A DNA stretch of 64,000 bases from Gordonia tangerina (GTDB lineage: Bacteria > Actinomycetota > Actinomycetes > Mycobacteriales > Mycobacteriaceae). The position numbers were made by a program, and so were the translations under genes. The stretch lies in contig NZ_JAKGCU010000005.1 in NCBI RefSeq assembly GCF_021556435.1, positions 1-64,000 of the forward strand, written 5' to 3'. Each line of letters opens with the position of its first letter. The stretch's first letter is position 1. Under the pieces are notes generated by a model that saw only the letters and a list, made by a program, of their open reading frames with translations, had not been told where the DNA came from and ran no database searches. Of this stretch, positions 57,659 through 64,000 are shown piece after piece.

Positions 57659-57810
57659 CTGTTCTCTTCCCCACCATGCAAGCGCATGATCGGGCGCGCA
57701 CTCGAGACGCCGGCGGCAGCCATCGACGCACTGTTCGAACACTAGTGGCTGGCAAGCCGTTCCACCTGACGGTTACGAGAGATTTACGCCGCGGCGACCA
57801 GACGCATCGG

Positions 57811-60558
57811 TCAGTGCGCTGCGTCGTCCCATGACCGGCCGAAGCCCACCGACACCTCCAGCGGCACCGACAGGGTGATCGCGCTACCCATCTCGTCGCG
57901 GACGACGGCCTCCACCGCTTCGCGTTCCCCGGCCGCGACCTCGATGACGAGTTCGTCATGTACCTGTAGCAGCATGCGCGACTGCAGCCCCTCCCGCCGG
58001 AGCCTGCCGTACACATTGATCATCGCAACCTTGATGATGTCGGCCGCGGTGCCCTGGATCGGCGCGTTGAGAGCCATTCGTTCCGCGGACTGGCGACGCT
58101 GCCAGTTGTCGCTGTTGAGGTCGGGTAGGTAGCGGCGCCGACCGAACAGGGTCGCGGTGTATTCGTTTCGGCGTGCCTCATCCACGACGTTGTGCAGGTA
58201 GTCACGCACTCCGCCGAACCGCGCGAAGTAGGCCTCCATCTGTTCCTTGGCCTCGTCGCGACTGATCTTGAGTTGGGCGGCCAGCCCGAAGGCGCTCAAC
58301 CCGTAGGCGAGCCCGTATGACATGGCCTTCACGCGATGACGCATCTCGGTGGTGACCGCGTCGATGGGCACGCCGAACGCCCGCGAGCCGACGAAATTGT
58401 GCAGATCCTCGCCGGTGTTGAACGCCTCGATCAACCCGCCGTCCTCGGACAGGTGCGCCATGATGCGCATCTCGATCTGGCTGTAGTCGGCGGTCATCAG
58501 ACATTCGTGGTCCGATGCCACCACGAAACCCTCGCGGATCTGTCGGCCGGCCTGCGTGCGCACCGGGATGTTCTGCAGGTTGGGTTCGGTCGACGAGAGC
58601 CGACCGGTGGCCGCGATCGTCTGATTGAACGTGGTGTGCACCCGCCCGTCGTCGGCCACCGATTTGAGCAATCCATCAACGGTGACCTTGAGCCGGGTGG
58701 CGTCACGGTGCTCGAGCAGATGCGCCAGGAACGGATGCTCGGTTTTCTCGTAAAGGCTCTGCAGCGCATCGGCATCGGTGGTGTAGCCGGTTTTGGTCTT
58801 CTTGGTCTTCGGCATGTCCAGTTTGTCGAAGAGCACGGTCTGCAACTGCTTGGGTGAACCCAGGTTGATCTGTTCGCCGATCACCTCGTAGGCGGAGTCT
58901 GCCGCGGTGCGGATGCGTTGGGCGAAGTCGGCTTCCAGTTCGCGGAAGTGCTCGACGTCGACAGCGATGCCGGCGGCCTCGAGTTCGGCCAGGACGAAGG
59001 CCAGCGGCAGCTCCATCTCGGTCAACAGGGCCAGCGAGTCGATGCGCTCGAGCTCGGTGTCGAGGGTGTCGGCCAGCTCAGCCACCGCCCGGGCCTCCAG
59101 CATCTGCTGCTCGGCGTGCTTGGCGTCACCGCCGTCGTCGTCCAGCAACGACATCTGACCGTCGTCGGGCGCGGCGTCGTCGCGTAGTTCACGCCGCAGA
59201 TATCGCAGCGTGAGGTCGTCGAGGTTGAACGTCCGTTGCCCGGGTCGCACCAGGTAGGCCGCCAGCGAGGTGTCACTGGTGACCCCTCCGAGGGTCCAGC
59301 CGCGCGCTCGGACCGCGTGCACGCCCCATTTCGATTCATGCATGGCCTTCGGTCGCTCGGTGTCGGCCAGCCACCCCGCCAAGGCCTGCTCGTCGTCGGC
59401 GTCGACGGACGTGACGTCGATGTAGGCCGAGACGCCGTCGGCAGCGGCGATCGCGATCCCGGTCGCATCGGCGCCGACGACCTGATGGGGTGAGGTGACC
59501 GCGATGCCGCTGCGGCCCGTCGTCGTGTGGTCGGCCAGCCAGGCGCGGACCTCGCCCGGTTGCAGTACCGCGCCATCGAGGTCGAAGCCGGCTTCGGCTT
59601 CCGGTTCCACCGACGTCAACGTCGAGAACAACCGATCACGCAGGACACGGAACTCGAGATCGTCGAAGAGCACGTGGATGCGGTCGCGGTCCCAGCCCAC
59701 CATCGCGAGGTCGTCCGGCCCGGACGGAAGCTGCATGTCCCGGACGAGCTCGGTGAGCTGCCGGTTGGTCTGGACCGACGCCAGATGCGTGCGTAAGGCA
59801 TCGCCCACCTTGCCCCGGACCTCGTCGACATGATCGACCAGGCCGGCGAGCGACCCGTACTCCCGAATCCACTTGGATGCGGTCTTCTCCCCCACTCCGG
59901 GAATCCCGGGCAGGTTGTCGCTCGGGTCGCCGCGCAGAGCGGCGTAGTCGGGATACTGCGCGGGCGTCAATCCGTACTTCTTCTCGACCTCGGCCGGGGT
60001 GAAACGGGTGAGGTCGGAGACACCTTTGCGGGGATAGAGGACGGTGATCGAGTCGTTGACCAGCTGCAATGAATCGCGGTCGCCGGTGACGACCACCACC
60101 CGGTAACCCGCGGCGTCTGCCTGTGTCGCCAGGGTGGCAATGATGTCGTCGGCCTCATAGCCCTCGATGGCCATCACCGGGATGCCCAGCGCGTCGAGCA
60201 CCTCTTTGGTCAGATCGACCTGACCGTTGAACTCGTCCGGTGACTTCGAGCGCTGCGCCTTGTACTCCGGGAACATCTCCGACCGGAAGGTCTTGCGGGA
60301 GACGTCGAAGGCCGCCGCGATGTGGGTGGGCTCCTCATCACGCAACAGATTGATAAGCATGGAGGTGAAGCCGTACACCGCATTCGTGGTCTGGCCGGTC
60401 GCGGTCTTGAAGTTCTCGGCCGGCAGCGCGAAGAACGCCCGGTAGGCCAGCGAATGCCCGTCGAGCAGCATCAGCAGCGGGCGTCCGTCCGAACCCGACT
60501 TGCCGGCGGCGCTGGCGGACTTCTTCGCGGGCACGGTGGAACTCTTGGCAGGACTCAC
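57811..60558 (-). CDS. polA: DNA polymerase I
   Basis: 915 residues from GTG 60558. The N-terminal 5'-3' exonuclease domain (MLLDGHSLAYRAFFAL, EGYEADDIIATLA, GDPSDNLPGIPGVGEKTA) is followed by a degenerate 3'-5' exonuclease-like domain without the DxE pair, and a C-terminal polymerase domain with TADYSQIEMRIMAHLS (motif A), VKAMSYGLAYGLSAFG (O-helix) and LLQVHDELVIE (motif C). As in mycobacteria, it probably lacks proofreading. TAGACT seven bases before the GTG and no Shine-Dalgarno indicate a leaderless message. Confidence 0.97.
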   Translation of the reverse strand: MSPAKSSTVPAKKSASAAGKSGSDGRPLLMLLDGHSLAYRAFFALPAENFKTATGQTTNAVYGFTSMLINLLRDEEPTHIAAAFDVSRKTFRSEMFPEYKAQRSKSPDEFNGQVDLTKEVLDALGIPVMAIEGYEADDIIATLATQADAAGYRVVVVTGDRDSLQLVNDSITVLYPRKGVSDLTRFTPAEVEKKYGLTPAQYPDYAALRGDPSDNLPGIPGVGEKTASKWIREYGSLAGLVDHVDEVRGKVGDALRTHLASVQTNRQLTELVRDMQLPSGPDDLAMVGWDRDRIHVLFDDLEFRVLRDRLFSTLTSVEPEAEAGFDLDGAVLQPGEVRAWLADHTTTGRSGIAVTSPHQVVGADATGIAIAAADGVSAYIDVTSVDADDEQALAGWLADTERPKAMHESKWGVHAVRARGWTLGGVTSDTSLAAYLVRPGQRTFNLDDLTLRYLRRELRDDAAPDDGQMSLLDDDGGDAKHAEQQMLEARAVAELADTLDTELERIDSLALLTEMELPLAFVLAELEAAGIAVDVEHFRELEADFAQRIRTAADSAYEVIGEQINLGSPKQLQTVLFDKLDMPKTKKTKTGYTTDADALQSLYEKTEHPFLAHLLEHRDATRLKVTVDGLLKSVADDGRVHTTFNQTIAATGRLSSTEPNLQNIPVRTQAGRQIREGFVVASDHECLMTADYSQIEMRIMAHLSEDGGLIEAFNTGEDLHNFVGSRAFGVPIDAVTTEMRHRVKAMSYGLAYGLSAFGLAAQLKISRDEAKEQMEAYFARFGGVRDYLHNVVDEARRNEYTATLFGRRRYLPDLNSDNWQRRQSAERMALNAPIQGTAADIIKVAMINVYGRLRREGLQSRMLLQVHDELVIEVAAGEREAVEAVVRDEMGSAITLSVPLEVSVGFGRSWDDAAH

Positions 60559-60565
60559 GGTGCTG

Positions 60566-60571
60566 AGTCTA
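60566..60571 (-). promoter_or_regulatory. polA -10 element (leaderless start)
   Basis: TAGACT on the minus strand is followed by seven bases and the GTG start of polA, so transcription should begin at or next to the start codon. No convincing -35 hexamer is seen 16-18 bases further up. Confidence 0.5.
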
Positions 60572-60638
60572 GTGACCCGGCCTGACAGGTCGGCGGGGCC
60601 CGCAGGCGTGCGGGGCCACCTGAACACTCCCGTACAGC

Positions 60639-61208
60639 TCAGCCCCGGCGAAACATCGGCCAGACCGTCGGCCCATCCATCGGCAGCGTGATCTCGCCGG
60701 TCACCGCGAAGCCGTACCGCTCGTATAGCGGCACGTTGGCCTCATTGGAACTCTCCAGGTAGGCCGGTCCGTCGACGCGGTCGATGCCGGTGCTCAACAA
60801 TGCGCTACCCACGCCCGCTCCCTTGATGGTGGCACCCACCTGCCCCAGGTACCAATGCGGCTCGCGGGGCCTCACCTTCGCGAATTCACGTTCCAGGGCT
60901 GCGCCGCGAGCCACCCGACCACGCAGGACACGAACGAATCCCACCATCGAGCCCACCTGTTGAACCGTCGACAGCTTGTGCCCCGGTCGATCCCAGACCG
61001 CGGTGCCCACGGGAACGCCGTCGCGAACGGCCAGGTCGATCGACGCGGCCTCGCCATGTGCCCACCGCAGTAACGTGTGGAAAATCTGTTTGTCCCGCGC
61101 CGGGTCGGGATTCATCCAGCGCACCACCGGGTCGTCGGCGAAGGCCTGCGCGAGCAACGCACTCACGAGGCCGAGGTCCCGGGAGCTCGTCACGGCAATC
61201 GACGTCAT
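60639..61208 (-). CDS. GNAT-family N-acetyltransferase
   Basis: 189 residues from ATG 61208 (MTSIAVTSSRDLGLVSAL), preceded by GTGGGGGC. The acetyl-CoA loop is GATIKGAGVGSALL (Q/RxxGxG/A form), followed by YLESSNEANVPLYERYGFAV, standard GNAT motif B. Substrate unknown. It follows the DUF5995 gene by 25 bases on the same strand and precedes polA. Confidence 0.88.
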   Translation of the reverse strand: MTSIAVTSSRDLGLVSALLAQAFADDPVVRWMNPDPARDKQIFHTLLRWAHGEAASIDLAVRDGVPVGTAVWDRPGHKLSTVQQVGSMVGFVRVLRGRVARGAALEREFAKVRPREPHWYLGQVGATIKGAGVGSALLSTGIDRVDGPAYLESSNEANVPLYERYGFAVTGEITLPMDGPTVWPMFRRG

Positions 61209-61233
61209 GCCCCCACGGTAGAGCCCGGTCCGG

Positions 61234-62073
61234 TCAGAAGAGCCCGATCGCATCAGAGGTGTCCAGGACGCCTTCAGCGGTCAGCCATTCCGCCCACATC
61301 GCGGCATGGGTGGCTGCGGTGGTGGCGGGTTCGGCGAGGCCACGGCCGCTGACCCAGGCGGCCGCCCGGACACTCTGGAAGAACAGGCCGGTCGCACGTT
61401 CCTCGCCGATCGTGTCGCCGACGATGGACGCGGTGAACAACTCGCTGAGATCCGTGCCGTAGTCGGCCTTGATCGACGCGACGATCTGCGGGGTCGCTTT
61501 CCCGAGGATCTCGCCATAGAGGTTGAAATCGGCCCACCGTTGCCGGCTGGTGTCGACGGCGTCGAGCGCGGTCGGCAGGTCCAGTATCAGATGCGAGTTC
61601 ATGCCGGAGTTTGCAACGCGTCCGCCGCTGTGGCGGCAGTCGGTCGCGTACTGGTAATACCGCTGCCATTCACGAGGGACATCGGCGCCCGTCGCGTGCG
61701 CGTGAACCGAGGCGAGGTAGCGATTGACGAAGTTCAGCGCGAGCCGGCGAGCCCACTCCGAATCCGTATAGACCCCTTGGCGGATAGACGGCACGGTGGT
61801 GTCCAGGATCGGCGCGTACACGTCGGCGAAAGCGCCGCGCGGATCACCCTGGTCACCCCAGATGTCCGCGATCTGATGCACGTTGGACTGGGCATCGACC
61901 AACGTCCGGTTGGCGGATGGAGCCGACAACGCGGCGATGTGCTGCGCTTCGACGCCGGGTAGCTGCGGGCGGCACGTGGTGGTGCCGTCGGCGGCGTGGG
62001 CGGGCACGAGAACCCCGGTGACCGTGAGCAACACGAGCCCGAGGACGACGGTGGATCTGCGTAACAAGGTCAT
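61234..62073 (-). CDS. Secreted DUF5995 family protein
   Basis: 279 residues. A Sec signal peptide (LLRRSTVVLGLVLLTVTGVL, cleavage near AHA-ADG) precedes a helical, His/Asn-rich domain (DCRHSGGRVANSGMNSHLIL DLPTAL, NFVNRYLASVHAHATG) matching DUF5995. I start at ATG 62073 because a promoter sits exactly in front of it; the longer frame to 62124 overlaps livF and lacks a ribosome site. Function unknown, exported. Confidence 0.85.
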   Translation of the reverse strand: MTLLRRSTVVLGLVLLTVTGVLVPAHAADGTTTCRPQLPGVEAQHIAALSAPSANRTLVDAQSNVHQIADIWGDQGDPRGAFADVYAPILDTTVPSIRQGVYTDSEWARRLALNFVNRYLASVHAHATGADVPREWQRYYQYATDCRHSGGRVANSGMNSHLILDLPTALDAVDTSRQRWADFNLYGEILGKATPQIVASIKADYGTDLSELFTASIVGDTIGEERATGLFFQSVRAAAWVSGRGLAEPATTAATHAAMWAEWLTAEGVLDTSDAIGLF

Positions 62074-62082
62074 TGTGTGCGG

Positions 62083-62111
62083 ACTGTAACGAGCAGCACC
62101 TCGCGTCTCAA
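62083..62111 (-). promoter_or_regulatory. DUF5995 promoter, leaderless
   Basis: TTGAGA (62111-62106) and TACAGT (62088-62083) with a 17-base spacer, nine bases before the ATG at 62073. The -35 box lies at the livF stop region. It predicts a transcript beginning at or within two bases of the start codon. Confidence 0.65.
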
Positions 62112-62123
62112 CCCGAGCAGACA

Positions 62124-62873
62124 TCAGGCGACCCCGAGGTACGCCTCGCGCACGGCGTCGTCGACGAGAAGGTCTGCGCCCGCTCCTTCTTTGGTGATCG
62201 ATCCGGTCTCCAGGATGTAGCCGCGAGTCGACCGACTCAGGGCCTGTTGGGCGTTCTGCTCCACCAGCAAGATGGTGGTGCCCTCGGAATTGATCGTGGT
62301 GATGATCCGGAAGATCTGTTGGATCACCATGGGGGCCAGACCCATCGACGGTTCGTCGAGGAGCAGTAGCCGAGGCCGGGCCATCAACGCCCGCCCGATG
62401 GCCAGCATCTGTTGCTCGCCACCCGACATCGTTCCGCCGAACTGCTTGCGCCGCTCACCGAGCCGCGGGAACAGCTCGAAAACATGGTCGATCGATTCGC
62501 GGTAGGCGGATTTGGACGAGAATCTCCTTCCGTAGCAGCCCATGTCGAGGTTCTCCAGAACCGTCATCCCGGGGAAGATGCGCCGCCCCTCCGGAACCTG
62601 GATGATGCCGCGTTTCACCCGCTCGTGCGGCGGGAGACCGGCGATGGACTCGCCGTCGAACAGAATGTCGCCCGACGACAGGCGGTTGAGTCCCGATATC
62701 CCCCGCATCGTGGTCGACTTGCCGGCGCCGTTGGCCCCCAACAGCGTCACCAACTCGCCGGGCGCCACGTGCAGGGAGATACCGTGCAGCGCACGGATCC
62801 GACCGTAGTGGATCTGCACATCCCGCAGTTCCAGGACCGCTGTGGCCGAGGTGGTCTCAGGCGAGTTCGTCAT
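62124..62873 (-). CDS. livF: Branched-chain amino-acid ABC transporter ATP-binding protein LivF-like
   Basis: 249 residues. Walker A LLGANGAGKSTTMRGISGL, signature MSGGEQQMLAIGRALM, Walker B LLLLDEPSMGLAP; the C-terminus is the short LivF type (REAYLGVA). It overlaps livG by 17 bases. With LivM and LivG it forms an importer for branched-chain amino acids, or urea/short amides in related systems; the binding protein and LivH are outside the window. Confidence 0.93.
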   Translation of the reverse strand: MTNSPETTSATAVLELRDVQIHYGRIRALHGISLHVAPGELVTLLGANGAGKSTTMRGISGLNRLSSGDILFDGESIAGLPPHERVKRGIIQVPEGRRIFPGMTVLENLDMGCYGRRFSSKSAYRESIDHVFELFPRLGERRKQFGGTMSGGEQQMLAIGRALMARPRLLLLDEPSMGLAPMVIQQIFRIITTINSEGTTILLVEQNAQQALSRSTRGYILETGSITKEGAGADLLVDDAVREAYLGVA

Positions 62874-63852
62874 CGGGCACTCCCAGGTAGGCGGCGATCA
62901 CGGCAGGGTCGTTACGCACCCGTTCCGGGCTGCCCTCGGCGATCTTGCGACCGAACTCGAGCACCACGATCCGGTCCGTGACCCCCATCACCAACCGCAT
63001 GTCGTGTTCGATGAGCAGCACCGTGTAGCCGTCGTCGCGGATCTTCTGGATCAACTCCATGAGTGCGGTCTTCTCGATCGGGTTGAATCCGGCGGCTGGT
63101 TCGTCGAGGCACAGCAGTTTCGGTTCGGTGGCCAACGCGCGCGCGATCTCCAGCCGACGCTGGTCTCCGTAGGGCAGGTTGGCCGCCTTCTCTGCGGCGT
63201 GCGGTCCGATTCCGACGAACTCGAGCAGGGCCATGCCCCGGTCCACCGCGTCGCGTTCTTCGCGGTAGTGGCGAGGGGTGCGCACGATCCCGCCGAACAC
63301 CGACGTCTTGTGTCGCGCGTCGGTGCCGACGCACACGTTCTCGAGCGCCGTCATCTCACCCCAGAGGCGTACGTTCTGGAAAGTCCGAGCGATTCCGAGC
63401 CGGGTGATCTTGTGGCGCTTGATTTTCCCCAGCGGAGAGCCGTCGAACAAGACGCGTCCCCGGGTGGGCCGATAGACGCCCGTGATCGCGTTGAAACAGG
63501 TCGTCTTGCCGGCCCCGTTGGGCCCGATCAGCCCGAGGATCTCCCCGCGCCTGATGTCGAAAGTGACGTCGTCGAGTGCGGCGAGACCACCGAAGTCCAC
63601 CGTCAGTCCCGACACCTCGAGCAGGACATCTCCGGCGGCAGTGTGGATGTCGCGCTGGGGAGCGACCGCGTCGGCGACCGCCTCGGGATCGGTGAGTTCG
63701 GGATCGATCGCGGCCGGGTCGACGATCGCCCGGGCCTGCGGGTCGGCCACGGCGTCGGCCAACTGTTCCTCGTTTTCCGACCTCGCGACGGTATCCGGGC
63801 GTCGGGCCGGGGCTTTCGGTGTCGAATAGTCGTCGCGCCGATGTCGGCTCAT
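62857..63852 (-). CDS. livG: Branched-chain amino-acid ABC transporter ATP-binding protein LivG-like
   Basis: 331 residues; the core from about residue 76 is LivG: Walker [37 protein letters not shown] as signature, [13 protein letters not shown] as Walker B, and the C-terminal [19 protein letters not shown]. An acidic, probably disordered N-terminal ~75 residues is unusual for the family. The start ATG 63852 overlaps the livM stop (ATGA), supporting the long form. Confidence 0.92.
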   Translation of the reverse strand: MSRHRRDDYSTPKAPARRPDTVARSENEEQLADAVADPQARAIVDPAAIDPELTDPEAVADAVAPQRDIHTAAGDVLLEVSGLTVDFGGLAALDDVTFDIRRGEILGLIGPNGAGKTTCFNAITGVYRPTRGRVLFDGSPLGKIKRHKITRLGIARTFQNVRLWGEMTALENVCVGTDARHKTSVFGGIVRTPRHYREERDAVDRGMALLEFVGIGPHAAEKAANLPYGDQRRLEIARALATEPKLLCLDEPAAGFNPIEKTALMELIQKIRDDGYTVLLIEHDMRLVMGVTDRIVVLEFGRKIAEGSPERVRNDPAVIAAYLGVPDDELA

Positions 63853-64000
63853 GCCTCGGTCTCCTGCCGTTGGGACTGCGCGGCGATCGGGGCGCGGGTG
63901 ACCGCACCATAGAGCCGACGGCCGAAGGTGACCAGTCGCGCTCGCGCCGGGAAGAGCCCCTGAGGTCGGAAGATCATCAGGACCACCAGAGCGAGCCCGA
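63849..64000 (-). CDS. livM: Branched-chain amino-acid ABC transporter permease LivM-like, C-terminus only
   Basis: Only the last 49 codons are in the window, reading GLALVVLMIFRPQGLFPAR then VTFGRRLYGAVTRAPIAA to a TGA. The FRPQGLFP ending of the final transmembrane helix is diagnostic of LivM permeases. The gene continues off the right edge. It overlaps livG by four bases. Confidence 0.85.
   Translation of the reverse strand, partial: GLALVVLMIFRPQGLFPARARLVTFGRRLYGAVTRAPIAAQSQRQETEA

Overview
The window is high-GC actinobacterial DNA. Its gene order closely follows the Mycobacterium tuberculosis Rv1629-Rv1689 neighbourhood (polA, rpsA, coaE, a DUF402 gene, uvrB, an Rv1636-like stress protein, an MBL hydrolase, uvrA, infC-rpmI-rplT-rRNA methylase, pheS-pheT, argCJBDFRGH, an Rv1683-like bifunctional protein, tyrS). 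An rRNA operon starts directly downstream of tyrS, as in fast-growing mycobacteria. I infer a mycolic-acid actinomycete, most likely Gordonia or a close relative. The genus is an inference from gene order and protein style; I could not run a search.

Layout. (1) 1-5234: start of a 16S gene (minus strand) with a two-promoter leader, then tyrS, a Trm112-like protein and an acyl-CoA-synthetase/hydrolase fusion. (2) 5315-13909: a complete arginine operon, argC-J-B-D-F-R with 3-4 base stop/start overlaps or near-contacts, then argG-argH. (3) 14097-21387: pheST, an acyltransferase-3 membrane protein, and infC-rpmI-rplT-rRNA methylase; infC begins with AUC. (4) 21687-26380: two small conserved genes, then a single AbiEi-like/DUF559 nuclease gene flanked on both sides by near-identical paired palindromes, then uvrA. 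(5) 26617-39195: an accessory block with an MBL hydrolase, a DoxX-like protein with a repetitive Lys/Ala tail, helD, and a catabolic cluster (isochorismatase-like hydrolase, HyuB, HyuA, CaiB-type CoA transferase, GntR regulator, divergent HMG-CoA-lyase-like enzyme). (6) 39252-48907: the conserved usp-uvrB-DUF402-coaE-rpsA backbone, interrupted by a small family of secreted proteins with a decayed relative and by an orphan aztD-like zinc chaperone with a Zur box. (7) 49292-54916: 2H phosphoesterase, two methyltransferases and a large SARP/NB-ARC regulator. (8) 55006-64000: a polar amino-acid ABC transporter, polA, GNAT, a secreted DUF5995 protein and a LivM-LivG-LivF transporter cut by the window edge.

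The most unusual element is the 22460-23496 unit. It is one gene encoding an HTH-like domain plus a Vsr-like nuclease domain. On each side sits a pair of TTCGTA-N-TACGAA palindromes with identical 31 bp centre spacing, each pair also able to fold as a stem with a 16-base loop. It could be an autoregulated defence or toxin gene, or a self-bounded selfish unit. Other items worth attention are the remnant-containing secreted paralog cluster, the twin GntR operator candidates, the Zur-controlled orphan aztD, the AUC start of infC, and several genes that appear to be transcribed without a leader.
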